Made by a program: the position numbers and the translations under genes. The notes beneath the pieces were generated by a model. It saw only the letters and a program-made list of their open reading frames with translations, did no database searches and was not told the DNA's origin. 47,445 nt of DNA from CAJXNP01 sp050305935. GTDB taxonomy: Bacteria > Bacteroidota > Bacteroidia > Cytophagales > Cyclobacteriaceae. The DNA lies in assembly GCA_050305935.1 (NCBI GenBank), contig JBNLGG010000031.1:1-47445 (forward strand), read 5' to 3'. Shown piece after piece: positions 18,911 to 27,397 of this stretch (positions within the stretch are counted from its first letter, which is position 1; each line of letters opens with the position of its first letter).

Positions 18911-19837
18911 ATGAAATATCTAAGCATCATATTCATACTAATGTTCAGGCTCAGTGCCGTTGCACAGACTCCTGACTGGAGTGTAAACTCAAATGACTAC
19001 GAATACTCTATGTCTTTTTCCGGTGTAGTATCAATAGATACGATAGAAAACCTCAACACAAAAAGTAAATTGGCCGCATGGGTAGGCGATGAATTACGAG
19101 GAACAGCGGATCCGTTTTTTGTGGCTGAAACAGGCAGGTACTATTACCTGCTGCTCGTATATGCCAATACCATAGGAGAAACCGTCAAGTTCTCCTTTTA
19201 CGATGCCGATACTGATAACATTATCAACCTCAGTACGGAAGTGGCATTCAATTCAGACAAAAACTATGGCACCTTTAGCTCACCTTACATTTTTAGAAAT
19301 TGGGAAAACTACCTGTTAAATGCATTCTCTTTTGCAGGTTTTGATTTGGAAGCAAAAATAAATCCTGCTACAAACCTGGTTACCATTTCCCTCCCTGAAA
19401 ATACTGATCCATCCAGTCTGGTGGCCGTTTTTCAATTTGACGATGCTACTTCGGTGACAGTGAACGGTGTGGAGCAGGTAAGCGGCACAACAGCCAACGA
19501 TTTTACCGAACCTGTAGAATATGTAATAACAACCCCAGCAGCGACCTATACCTGGAGTGTGTTGGTAGTTGTAGAAGGAAAAACTATCACAGGGTTAAAC
19601 GATGAGTATCTCTCCTCACAGTTTATGGTATTTCCCAATCCCGTAACAGATGTACTCAATATCAAGAGCAACTCTAAAATACTGGAATACGAAATAAGGA
19701 ACAGTTGCGGCGCACTCTCTCTCCGCGGAGATTCGTCAAATGGCATCAATGTGAAAGATCTGCCCCCGGGAGTGTATTTTATAAAAGTTAAAACAGATAG
19801 GGAAGACCAGGTTATAATGAAGTGGCTGAAGAATTGA
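18911..19837 (+). CDS. Small T9SS-exported protein sharing a module with the giant
   Basis: A 308-residue protein. A signal peptide ends near AVAQTP. Residues about 20-135 repeat the module found twice near the end of the giant (TPDWSVNSNDYEYSM, then WVGDELRGTA, then YYLLLVYAN). Residues about 140-225 resemble the DUF5018-like beta domain of Bacteroidetes surface proteins (INPATNLVTISLPENTDPS, then FTEPVEYVITTPA). The end is a T9SS type A sorting domain (FPNPVTDVLNI, LPPGVYFIKVKT, closing KWLKN). It would cross the outer membrane through the Por system and be anchored or released. It starts 87 bases after the giant and precedes the lipoprotein gene by 31 bases, so co-expression is likely. No enzyme motif seen. 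Confidence 0.82.
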   Translation: MKYLSIIFILMFRLSAVAQTPDWSVNSNDYEYSMSFSGVVSIDTIENLNTKSKLAAWVGDELRGTADPFFVAETGRYYYLLLVYANTIGETVKFSFYDADTDNIINLSTEVAFNSDKNYGTFSSPYIFRNWENYLLNAFSFAGFDLEAKINPATNLVTISLPENTDPSSLVAVFQFDDATSVTVNGVEQVSGTTANDFTEPVEYVITTPAATYTWSVLVVVEGKTITGLNDEYLSSQFMVFPNPVTDVLNIKSNSKILEYEIRNSCGALSLRGDSSNGINVKDLPPGVYFIKVKTDREDQVIMKWLKN

Positions 19838-19868
19838 ATTATTAAATCACCAAAAACAAGAGAAAACA

Positions 19869-20870
19869 ATGCAAAACTTAATAAAACTATTTTTACTGAC
19901 CTTACTTCTTTCCACATGGGGATGTTCGGATGATGAGGATTCAAATACACCTTCAGGAGATCAACAAGCGTATGCAGGTACGGGATCTGTAACTCAGGGA
20001 TCAGCGACTACTGTTATAAGCAACTTGTTGAATTGCGGCAGGGTAGCAGGAGTAGGTGCCATCACTGCTACAGATAACACGGTTTGGACCGTTCCCGCCG
20101 ATGTCAACTATACTAACAACAGCTTTCCTTTTGCTTCAGAAATGAATAACCCATGCAGTGGTGTGCAATATGCCACTGCTGCCGAAGCGGTAGCAGCATT
20201 AGACGGATCTGATATTATTGAAATTGACGCTTCCGGGGAAGTAATAACTGCTTTCATTTTCGCAGACAATTACTTCGAAATGTACGTCAATGGGATACCT
20301 GTAGGAAAGGATAATGTGCCTTTTACTGACTTCAATTCCGACATTGTCCGGTTCAAGGTAACTAAACCTTTTACCATAGCCATGCATCTGGTCGACTGGG
20401 AAGAAAATCTCGGTGTAGGTACAGAAGATAATAAAGGTTTTGCCCATCATGCAGGAGATGGTGGAATGGTTGCCGTTTTTATTGATGAGTCTAAAAATAT
20501 AATTGCAAAAACTGACGGCACATGGAAGGCTCAGACTTTTTATACTGCTCCGGTTAAACAACTTGCCTGCCTGTCAGAAAGTGGAACTTCCCGTTTGTCG
20601 GCCAACTGTGACACGGAAGATTCTAATGACGGAAGTAATTACTATGCGGTACATTGGAAGTTACCAGGTGACTGGATGAATGCTGCTTTCGATGACTCAG
20701 ACTGGCCTGCCGCTACCACTTACACAAACGATGAAATTGGTGTTAATAATAAAGCAAGCTATACAAACTACACTGATATTTTTGATGCAGCAGGTAGCGA
20801 TGCGCAATTTATCTGGAGCACCAATGTAATTTTAGACAATGAGGTGATTGTCAGGAAGACCGTTCAATAA
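19869..20870 (+). CDS. Lipoprotein with galactose-binding-like domains
   Basis: A 333-residue lipoprotein; the signal peptide ends at lipobox STWGC with C19 as lipid anchor, followed by an acidic DDEDSN run that could favour surface export. The body has two beta-rich segments: about 110-220 (FADNYFEMYVNGIPVGKD, then TIAMHLVDWEENLG) and about 225-333 (KLPGDWMNAAFDDSDWPAAT, then FIWSTNVILDNEVIVRK). The W...FDDSDWPAA pattern is typical of galactose-binding-like jelly rolls. Six cysteines after the anchor could form disulphides. No catalytic residues were recognised. It is the last gene of the surface locus, so it may bind the same ligand as its neighbours (inference). Confidence 0.75.
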   Translation: MQNLIKLFLLTLLLSTWGCSDDEDSNTPSGDQQAYAGTGSVTQGSATTVISNLLNCGRVAGVGAITATDNTVWTVPADVNYTNNSFPFASEMNNPCSGVQYATAAEAVAALDGSDIIEIDASGEVITAFIFADNYFEMYVNGIPVGKDNVPFTDFNSDIVRFKVTKPFTIAMHLVDWEENLGVGTEDNKGFAHHAGDGGMVAVFIDESKNIIAKTDGTWKAQTFYTAPVKQLACLSESGTSRLSANCDTEDSNDGSNYYAVHWKLPGDWMNAAFDDSDWPAATTYTNDEIGVNNKASYTNYTDIFDAAGSDAQFIWSTNVILDNEVIVRKTVQ

Positions 20871-20879
20871 GCAGGTCGG

Positions 20880-20970
20880 TGGCAGCAAGTCAAGCGTGAG
20901 GCGGGATAGCAATTTCCACAGTATTCCCGTTGGTGAAAACCTGCCTTGTTTGCAGACAGGCACACAACAG
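20880..20970. repeat. Possible degenerate dispersed repeat
   Basis: A GC-richer stretch after the lipoprotein gene, unlike the AT-rich spacers elsewhere. It contains an imperfect inverted repeat with CTGCC and CAGG arms around TGCAG (about 20940-20962), similar in make-up to the palindrome at 18832-18843. It encodes nothing convincing. Only a genome-wide search could confirm that it is repetitive. Confidence 0.25.
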
Positions 20971-21053
20971 GGGGTCGATTCTTAACTTGACAAAGCAGGA
21001 CTGATAGAAAAGAATGCACATCTAATACCTGTTGGATTGCTTCAATGGTTAAA

Positions 21054-21093
21054 CCCAAATTACGCATTGGAAAACCCTATTGTGTAATTTGGG
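21054..21093. terminator. Hairpin between convergent genes
   Basis: CCCAAATTAC (21054-21063) pairs with GTAATTTGGG (21084-21093), a perfect 10-base stem with a 20-base loop, immediately next to the stop of the minus-strand trkH. It lies between convergent genes. The T-tract is weak on both sides, so it may act as a minor terminator or 3' stabiliser. Confidence 0.5.
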
Positions 21094-22536
21094 CTAAAAG
21101 CGTTCTTTTCTGAGCGACAGGAATAAAAGGATATTAAAGATCTCTAATCTGCCAATAAGCATATTTAAAGTGTAAATAAACTTCCCCGCAGTAGGTATAC
21201 CGCCGAAATTACCAAGGGAGCTAACTTTTGCGAATCCAGGCCCAACGTTGCCTATCGTAGCTGCGGCGCCTGAAAATGCGGTTAGAATATCCACATCCAT
21301 CAACGTCAGCACAACGGTCGATACAAATATGATCACCAGGTAAAGAATGATGAACAGAAGCGTTTGGCTCTCCACATTTTCAGAGATTGATTGTGTATCA
21401 ATTCTTTTCACAATAATTGCCCTTGGATGCAATGTCTTTTTTATCTGTTTTCTGATCGTTTTTGTGAAAATGAGTATCCGGTCAAATTTCAATCCTCCTG
21501 AGGTAGATCCAATGCATGCACATTGAATGGTAAAATAGGTGAGGATCAAGATGGAAAAAGCTGGCCAGATGGCAGAATCAGCATTGGCAAAGCCGGTGGT
21601 TGAGCCGAGCGAAATAACCTGAAATGCCGCATATCGCATGGAAAAAAAGAAACTGCCATAACCGGAATGATACAAATCAAGCGTTACAAGCAGGATTCCG
21701 ACTCCCAGCACAATAATGAAAAATTTGGCTACTTCAGATCGCAGGATGTTTTTCGGTCCAAATGCGAAAGTTTGGAACAAAAGCCCGAAATGCAATCCGG
21801 ACAAAACCATAAAAATCATAACGGTGATGTCAATAGGCACACTGTTAAAATGGGCGATGCTTAAGTTTTTGGTGGAGAAGCCTCCTGTGGCAACTGTTGC
21901 AAAGGAGTGATTAATAGCATCGAAGAAGCTCATTCCGAATACCATCAATAACACCGTTTCAGCCAGCGTCAATCCGAGATACACGATAAACAGCATCTTG
22001 AGAATTTTTCTCCCACTGTAATTAAAAGAGTGTTTGGCAATCTCTGAAAGCTCTGTATTTAACAGGATGTGGCCCTTAGACTCCTTGCCAGGAAGTATAA
22101 TGATGGCAAAAATGATTATTCCCAAACCACCAATCCAATGGGTGGATGACCGCCAGAACAGAATGCTTTTGGGCAGTGATTCAATATCATTAAGAACGGT
22201 TGATCCAGTGGTAGTAAACCCACTTACGCTTTCAAACCATGCGTTGATAAGTGTAAATTCTCCTCCATAGAAAATGTAGGGAATGGCCCCCATAAGGCAG
22301 ACAATAAACCATCCCATTACTACGATGGAGATACCCTCCTTTGTGTTTAGTTCGTGAAACTCGGGAATAAAAATGTTGGGAAATATGCCGAACAGTAAAC
22401 TCAGGATAAGGCAAAAGGAAAAATTCAGAATAGTGTCTTCATGATTTAAAATTGCAATCAGCAGGGAGATAAAAAGAAAGATCGATAAGAAAAGGAGGAT
22501 CGATCCGATGTATTTTATGATCAGTGGTACGCGCAT
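21094..22536 (-). CDS. TrkH/KtrB-type potassium uptake protein, sensor-coupled copy
   Basis: A 480-residue polytopic inner-membrane protein of the Trk/Ktr superfamily. All four selectivity-filter loops are present: SGFTTTGST, ATGGFSTKN, GSTTGFANAD and AATIGNVGPGF. It should import K+ (possibly Na+-coupled). Its ATG shares one base with the stop of the upstream HAMP-sensor gene (TGATG), so the two are translationally coupled. No TrkA/KtrA gene adjoins it, unlike the second trkH at 30626-32086. The sensor partner suggests gating or assembly control by an extracytoplasmic signal, which is inference. It may alternatively share the TrkA encoded 7 kb away. Confidence 0.9.
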   Translation of the reverse strand: MRVPLIIKYIGSILLFLSIFLFISLLIAILNHEDTILNFSFCLILSLLFGIFPNIFIPEFHELNTKEGISIVVMGWFIVCLMGAIPYIFYGGEFTLINAWFESVSGFTTTGSTVLNDIESLPKSILFWRSSTHWIGGLGIIIFAIIILPGKESKGHILLNTELSEIAKHSFNYSGRKILKMLFIVYLGLTLAETVLLMVFGMSFFDAINHSFATVATGGFSTKNLSIAHFNSVPIDITVMIFMVLSGLHFGLLFQTFAFGPKNILRSEVAKFFIIVLGVGILLVTLDLYHSGYGSFFFSMRYAAFQVISLGSTTGFANADSAIWPAFSILILTYFTIQCACIGSTSGGLKFDRILIFTKTIRKQIKKTLHPRAIIVKRIDTQSISENVESQTLLFIILYLVIIFVSTVVLTLMDVDILTAFSGAAATIGNVGPGFAKVSSLGNFGGIPTAGKFIYTLNMLIGRLEIFNILLFLSLRKERF

Positions 22537-23285
22537 CAGTAGGTGTTTTTATTTCCCATTACATTTCTAATGCTCATATCGAGTTCTTTTAGTTCATCAA
22601 TGGCATTTTCGTCCAGTTCGTACATGCTGGCAGATTTGGTGTTTTTCACCTTTTCAATAATTCTTTTTAGCGGAGTCAGATAATAATAGTTGATGAGAAA
22701 ATTGAAGGTCAGCGTAAATATAATACCTGCAATGATTGACACGATATAGGGCATGATGGTTCTTTTTGCCCTGCTTTCCAGGAATTTTGCTTCCTCGTAC
22801 ATCGATGTTTGATTGAGTATCATCAGGTCATTGATATGCTTTTTCAGTTTAAAAAATGCCGGATGAAATTGTGTGTTGTACCAGTCGATATTTCGTTCTT
22901 TGCTCGTGCCAACGATCGGGTATTTTATTATTTCCTGGAGATTTTTATAACTGGTACTAATAGAATCCAGCACGATATCTTCATTTTCTTCCGTGATATT
23001 ATTTTTTGCCACTTTTTGCGATGTGAGAAATGTACTGTCTCCCTGGCGAATTTTCGACCGTCCGTTTTCAAACTCTCCTATCAACAAAAGGAGTATACCA
23101 CTTTCCTCTGTTTCCACTGCCTCCAGCATGTTTTTGGAAGCCTGGATTGTTTTATAATTGTTATCCAGGAAGGCGTTTACTGAAGAGCTGATATGGGAGA
23201 ACTCAATGATAGAATAAGTTGCGGCGGCTGCGAGAAGTATAACAAGCGTAATGAACCCTATGAGGATTTTTATTTTAATTTTCAT
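22536..23285 (-). CDS. MCP-like four-helix sensor with HAMP domain and no output domain
   Basis: A 249-residue membrane protein. The first membrane helix spans about 5-27 and a mainly helical periplasmic segment about 28-178, of the four-helix-bundle type used by chemoreceptors. The second membrane helix is 179-199, followed by a HAMP-like linker 200-245 (LTPLKRIIEKVKN, then DELKELDMSIRNVM). The protein stops there: no methyl-accepting, histidine kinase, cyclase or phosphatase domain follows. The stop overlaps the start of trkH by one base, so transporter and sensor are made together. The HAMP helix might act directly on the transporter. The gene itself begins with ATG after an A-rich leader. 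It could also be a truncated chemoreceptor, but the tight coupling argues for function. Confidence 0.75.
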   Translation of the reverse strand: MKIKIKILIGFITLVILLAAAATYSIIEFSHISSSVNAFLDNNYKTIQASKNMLEAVETEESGILLLLIGEFENGRSKIRQGDSTFLTSQKVAKNNITEENEDIVLDSISTSYKNLQEIIKYPIVGTSKERNIDWYNTQFHPAFFKLKKHINDLMILNQTSMYEEAKFLESRAKRTIMPYIVSIIAGIIFTLTFNFLINYYYLTPLKRIIEKVKNTKSASMYELDENAIDELKELDMSIRNVMGNKNTY

Positions 23286-23402
23286 TTTGAAATGGATAAA
23301 GATGGGAAGAGAATGGAACGAACAAACATTGGTTCAACACTATTAAATTAATTATCTGAACCCGGTTAGGTAATTTTAATGATTGGTAAATTTAGAACGC
23401 TA

Positions 23403-23410
23403 CAAATATA
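23403..23410 (-). promoter_or_regulatory. Candidate -7 element for the sensor-trkH pair
   Basis: On the minus strand this reads TATATTTG, matching TAnnTTTG. A clear TTG at the expected -33 distance is missing (TGA instead). The predicted leader is about 110 bases. Confidence 0.35.
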
Positions 23411-23482
23411 ATGACTTGTGCCTTTTTTGGTCATTTAGGAAGGTTTAAATTAAAAAAAAGATGAAATGTTTAATTGTATGAC

Positions 23483-24847
23483 TCACCCCACCCAAACCGT
23501 CTTTTGATTCACAAATTCCCTGATTCCCAGGTAGGAGAGTTCCCTGCCAAATCCCGATTTTTTTATTCCTCCGAATGGAACTGTTGCATCGGAAGCCATC
23601 ATCTTATTGACATACATTGCCCCGCTTTCCACTTTTTCTGCCACCTCTAGTCCTTTATCAATATCTTCTGTCCAGACAGAACCACCCAGTCCGAATTCAG
23701 ACTCATTCGCCACGGCAATTGCTTCTTCCGAGTCTTTCACCCGATAAAAAACAGCCACCGGCCCAAATAATTCTTCATTGAAGCAGGGCATACCGGGTTT
23801 TACATTGGAAATAATCATTGGTGGGAAATAGGCAGAATCAATTTTTTCAGGAAGTTTCCCGAATTCAATTTTGGCTCCCAGTTCCACTGATTTTTTTACC
23901 TGGTGATAAAGATCCTCCGCAATATCTTTTCTCGCCAGTACGGAAAAATTTGTATGCTGATCTTCCGGGTCACCCTTTTGCAAACCTGACAGTTGAGCAA
24001 TAAACGCCTTTAAAAACGGGTCATAAATTTCTTCTTCTATGATAAATCTTTTTGCCGCAATGCAGCTTTGGCCAAAATTGATCATCCTGGATTTGACTCC
24101 GGTTTTTGCGGCTATTGTCAGGTCTGCGTGTTTTAAAACAATAAATGGGTCACTTCCACCGAGTTCTAGAACACTCTTTTTAAGGTTTTTTCCAGACCGG
24201 GCTGCTACTGCACTTCCGGCGCCTTCACTTCCGGTCAGTGTGGTAGCCACGACATAGGGGTGATCAATCACATGATTTACACTATCCGGGCCAATTAACA
24301 ATGTAGCGAAACACCCGTCAGGAAAGCCGGCTTTTCTAAAAGTTTCTTCGATGGCAAGGGCACATTGGGGCACATTCGAGGCATGCTTAAGCAGGGCCGT
24401 ATTGCCGGCCATCAATGCAGGCGCTGCAAATCGAAAGACCTGCCAGAAGGGGAAATTCCAGGGCATCACAGCCAGTAAAAGCCCCAGCGGACTGTAATGG
24501 ATAAATGCCTCGCCATCCTCCGTTTCAAGAGGTTGGTTAGCAAGGAAATGCCCGGCATTGTCCGCATAGTAGCGGCAAACTACCGCACATTTTTCTATTT
24601 CGGCAACAGATTCTGAAATGACCTTTCCCATTTCGCGGGTAATTAAAAGAGCCAGTTCTCTTTTGCTGGTTATTAGCATGTCGGCGCAATTGTGCATCAG
24701 GGAAGCGCGATGGTTATAGCTGGTATTTTTCCATGACAGAAATTGCTCATGGCCTTTGTTGATTATTTCAAGGATTTCTTTGTGGTCGTGTTCCTGGTAC
24801 TCTTTAAGTAACTGATTGTTGTATGGATTAACTGATTGAAGAGGCAT
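23483..24847 (-). CDS. NAD(P)-dependent succinate-semialdehyde dehydrogenase-like enzyme
   Basis: A 454-residue aldehyde dehydrogenase. The general base is E228 in LELGGSDPF and the catalytic nucleophile is C262 in GQSCIAAKRF, with the usual 34-residue spacing. The length and the short N-terminus match the compact succinate-semialdehyde dehydrogenase subgroup (E. coli Sad/YneI type) rather than betaine-aldehyde dehydrogenases. The reaction would be succinate semialdehyde plus NAD(P)+ to succinate, feeding the TCA cycle, but related members oxidise other small aldehydes. The first 20 bases overlap the end of the EI24-like gene, so the two are co-transcribed. C-terminal motif FGRELSYLGIREF is normal for the family. 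Confidence 0.85.
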   Translation of the reverse strand: MPLQSVNPYNNQLLKEYQEHDHKEILEIINKGHEQFLSWKNTSYNHRASLMHNCADMLITSKRELALLITREMGKVISESVAEIEKCAVVCRYYADNAGHFLANQPLETEDGEAFIHYSPLGLLLAVMPWNFPFWQVFRFAAPALMAGNTALLKHASNVPQCALAIEETFRKAGFPDGCFATLLIGPDSVNHVIDHPYVVATTLTGSEGAGSAVAARSGKNLKKSVLELGGSDPFIVLKHADLTIAAKTGVKSRMINFGQSCIAAKRFIIEEEIYDPFLKAFIAQLSGLQKGDPEDQHTNFSVLARKDIAEDLYHQVKKSVELGAKIEFGKLPEKIDSAYFPPMIISNVKPGMPCFNEELFGPVAVFYRVKDSEEAIAVANESEFGLGGSVWTEDIDKGLEVAEKVESGAMYVNKMMASDATVPFGGIKKSGFGRELSYLGIREFVNQKTVWVG

Positions 24848-25619
24848 AATAATTTTGACTTTTTTCTTCCAATTCGTTTAATGACAATCCCATTGCAATG
24901 ATTGAAATCGTGGGACTGAATAGAATGCCGATTATGGGGATGAGCAGTGAAAAATTAAATACTATTCCATGCCCAATCACCAGTCCTTTGTGATCGTTGA
25001 TCAGGGATTTGCTTTCCCTGGGTCGCAAGTTCATAAATTCGTTCCTGAAGTCAGCTAATGAATATCCGAAGAAGTAGCCTTCAAATAGTAGCAAAAGAAT
25101 TGGTATGATAGGGATAAGCCATGTCACAATGACACCGAAAATGATAATCAGCAAAGTTAAAATCAACTCGATCAGGAAATTCCTGATGGCCAGTTTAATA
25201 CTTCTCCACACATCAAAAATAAACCGGCGGACCTTAAATTCATGCCGGGTTTCCGTAGCCCTGGACTGAACCACTGAAATGATGTAGGAAAATTCAGGGG
25301 CAAGGATGATCAGCAATAAATACCGGTATAGTTTGATGTAGGTAAAAATGATGATCAACCTTATGAAAGAGAAAACGATGAACTCCAGAAACGTATTCAT
25401 GTAACTATAAGAGCTGTCAAGATTGAATTTTACTACTGCAAAATCTGTCACTGCTGCCGACGTCTTCCAGGCAAACCACGCCACGAAGCAGGCGATGATC
25501 AGCGAGCAAAGTGCAGGTACAATTAATAATTTCCACAATTTGTGCTGGTCAATAAACCGAACGGCTTCTGTATAACTGCGAAGAGAAAGTGTGATTTCCC
25601 TGAGTAAATCCATACTCAA
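24828..25619 (-). CDS. EI24 / CysZ-like integral membrane protein
   Basis: A 263-residue polytopic membrane protein matching the EI24 (PF07264) group, which includes the sulfate permease CysZ. Hydrophobic segments lie near residues 30-52 (LLIVPALCSLIIACFVAWFAW), 78-110, 150-185 (LILTLLIIIFGVIVTWLIPI) and 215-245. A cytoplasmic FFGYSLADFRNEF motif near 185-200 is typical. The sulfate link is not assured: Bacteroidetes members mostly lack a known substrate and no cysteine-biosynthesis gene is nearby. ATG at 25619 is used; ATG at 25613 is an alternative. It overlaps the dehydrogenase start, forming a two-gene unit. Confidence 0.75.
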   Translation of the reverse strand: MSMDLLREITLSLRSYTEAVRFIDQHKLWKLLIVPALCSLIIACFVAWFAWKTSAAVTDFAVVKFNLDSSYSYMNTFLEFIVFSFIRLIIIFTYIKLYRYLLLIILAPEFSYIISVVQSRATETRHEFKVRRFIFDVWRSIKLAIRNFLIELILTLLIIIFGVIVTWLIPIIPILLLLFEGYFFGYSLADFRNEFMNLRPRESKSLINDHKGLVIGHGIVFNFSLLIPIIGILFSPTISIIAMGLSLNELEEKSQNYYASSIS

Positions 25620-25895
25620 TAAAAAGTGTTTCTACACGAGCAATATATGAAAAATTATGCGATTGCATGCTGAAAACGGCGGATCATTAAAGCCGTGTTA
25701 AGAAAGTTTATATTATTTGTTCTAAAAATGATACTGGCATTTTTATTCCAGGCTTTTTTAAAGATTTAATATTATTCACTGTTATTATTTAAAAAAATAC
25801 CTTGCTTAAACTGTTGATTTTGTGTACATTATACATTGCCGAAAAAGCGATTGCCTAAATCAAAGAATTGTTTAACCATTAAAAGCGGAGGTATT

Positions 25896-26342
25896 ATGAA
25901 TTTTACACCTAAGATGGACCATGTCAAAACAAAGGCGTTTGAGCCCATAACCAAGTATATGGCGACGGACCTGATTACATTCAGACCGGAGGATGAAATT
26001 GGTTACGTGATCGAAACGCTGATGAACAAGAAGATCTCCGGTGCTCCAGTGCTCAACGAAAAAAGGGAACTAGTTGGAGTGATATCCGAACAGGATTGTC
26101 TGCGAGTGATCATTGACAGCGTATATTACAACCAGCCTCTTAGCAAGCACCTGGTGAGTGAATATATGGCCACCAATATTCTGGCAGTGGATGTTTCTGA
26201 AGATGTGGTGGACGTGGCCAATAAATTTTTAACCCATAGGTATAGGAGGTTTCCAGTGGTGGAAAATGGCATCCTGAGAGGCCAGGTGAGTAAGCGTGAT
26301 ATATTGAGAGCTGCCAAGCATTTGAAATTTACCACCTGGTAA
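25896..26342 (+). CDS. CBS-domain pair protein
   Basis: A 148-residue stand-alone Bateman module with two CBS domains: about 20-78 (YMATDLITFRPEDEIGYVIE, then GVISEQDCLRVI) and about 85-145 (YMATNILAVDVSEDVVDVA, then GQVSKRDILRAAK). CBS pairs bind adenosyl nucleotides and regulate other proteins; no partner domain is fused here. I chose the ATG at 25896 because GGAGG lies 5 bases before it, a rare strong Shine-Dalgarno site for this genome; the frame extends to a TTG at 25836 without a ribosome site. A terminator follows directly, so the gene is probably monocistronic. It is divergent from the EI24-like gene. Confidence 0.88.
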   Translation: MNFTPKMDHVKTKAFEPITKYMATDLITFRPEDEIGYVIETLMNKKISGAPVLNEKRELVGVISEQDCLRVIIDSVYYNQPLSKHLVSEYMATNILAVDVSEDVVDVANKFLTHRYRRFPVVENGILRGQVSKRDILRAAKHLKFTTW

Positions 26343-26350
26343 ATAAAACG

Positions 26351-26376
26351 ATAGGGCGACAGCCCTATTTTTTTTT
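26351..26376 (+). terminator. Rho-independent terminator after the CBS gene
   Basis: ATAGGGC, loop GACA, GCCCTAT, then a run of nine T. A textbook intrinsic terminator 9 bases after the CBS-protein stop. Confidence 0.9.
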
Positions 26377-26585
26377 ACCGGTTAGGGTAACACCGTTTTT
26401 TTAAATTTATCTGCCCGGATTCGATCATAAAACCATGAGCTTTTTTTAAATTCGAACTGAAAAATCCAACTATCTACCAGGCATATGCATAACCAATACG
26501 GCTTAAACAATATTTTACCAAAAGTTTAATCTTGTAAGTAGTCAATTGGTGACATAGCCTATTAAAAAAACAAAACAATCAACAC

Positions 26586-27335
26586 ATGAAAACTAAAGCA
26601 ATCCTATTATTGATGATACCTTTCATTCTTTTTAGCTGCGGATTGAAAGATGAAAATGAGCAACTAAAAATGCAGAAAGAAGATCTTGAAGCAGAATTGG
26701 CAAGGGCACAGGCGGGTGTTTCTACCCTGGAGCAGATTGGGGTATTAATGGACTCCATTGATGGGATGAGAAATGCCATACAGCTTGACCTGGAAGCAGG
26801 GACCAGCTACCAGGACTATTTAAAGCGAATGGAAGAGCTTACAAAATATGTAAGTGAAACAGAGGCTAAATTGAATGGTCTGGAAGGGCAGTTTTCCGAA
26901 GCATCTGAAAAAAACAAAGCCTATGTTTCTACCATATCCAGGTTAAAGAAAGACCTTTCCGCAAAAACCAAAGAAATCCAGCAGCTTCAGGAAATGGTGG
27001 AGGGCTACAAGATTGAGAATGACCAACTGCTGACAATGGTAGAATTGCAGGAAGCAGAATTGCAAAGCAAGGAAGAACTGATAGAACAAAAAAAGGAGGA
27101 GCTGGCATTACTTGACAACAGAATGATGGAATTAATGGTACAATCGCAGGTGAGTGAAGCGGACGCTTATTTCGCCAGAGCCTCGGCGGTGGAAGAGGCG
27201 GCAAATAGAACCAAACTTGCCCCAAAAAAGAAGAAAGAAACCTACCAGGAGGCAATTGACCTTTATAAAAAGGCGATGGCATTAGGAAATTTACAAGCCG
27301 AAGTAAAAATCAAAGAACTGGAAGCGAAGATTTAA
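26586..27335 (+). CDS. Coiled-coil lipoprotein
   Basis: A 249-residue lipoprotein: signal peptide ending at lipobox LFSC with C18, then a long heptad-rich coiled coil (about 22-190; ENEQLKMQKEDLEAELARA is typical). A short C-terminal helical hairpin (about 195-245, YQEAIDLYKKAMALGN) looks like one TPR/Sel1-type repeat. It probably hangs in the periplasm from a membrane anchor and may act as spacer or scaffold. I do not recognise a named family. It is bounded by terminators on both sides (26351-26376 and 27355-27389), so it is expressed alone. Confidence 0.8.
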   Translation: MKTKAILLLMIPFILFSCGLKDENEQLKMQKEDLEAELARAQAGVSTLEQIGVLMDSIDGMRNAIQLDLEAGTSYQDYLKRMEELTKYVSETEAKLNGLEGQFSEASEKNKAYVSTISRLKKDLSAKTKEIQQLQEMVEGYKIENDQLLTMVELQEAELQSKEELIEQKKEELALLDNRMMELMVQSQVSEADAYFARASAVEEAANRTKLAPKKKKETYQEAIDLYKKAMALGNLQAEVKIKELEAKI

Positions 27336-27354
27336 AATTAAAAAAAAAACATAT

Positions 27355-27389
27355 AGCCGCTTAACCAACATATGGCCAGGCGGCTTTTT
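27355..27389 (+). terminator. Intrinsic terminator after the coiled-coil lipoprotein
   Basis: AGCCGC (27355-27360) pairs with GCGGCT (27380-27385) over a 19-base loop, followed by a T-run. It ends 8 bases before the rmuC start, so rmuC must be transcribed either by read-through or from a promoter embedded here. Confidence 0.7.
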
Positions 27390-27397
27390 ATATTTTT

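Noticed and set aside
25836..25895. N-terminal extension of the CBS protein from a TTG start
   Set aside because: The GGAGG site fits the ATG at 25896 and the extra 20 residues do not resemble the family.
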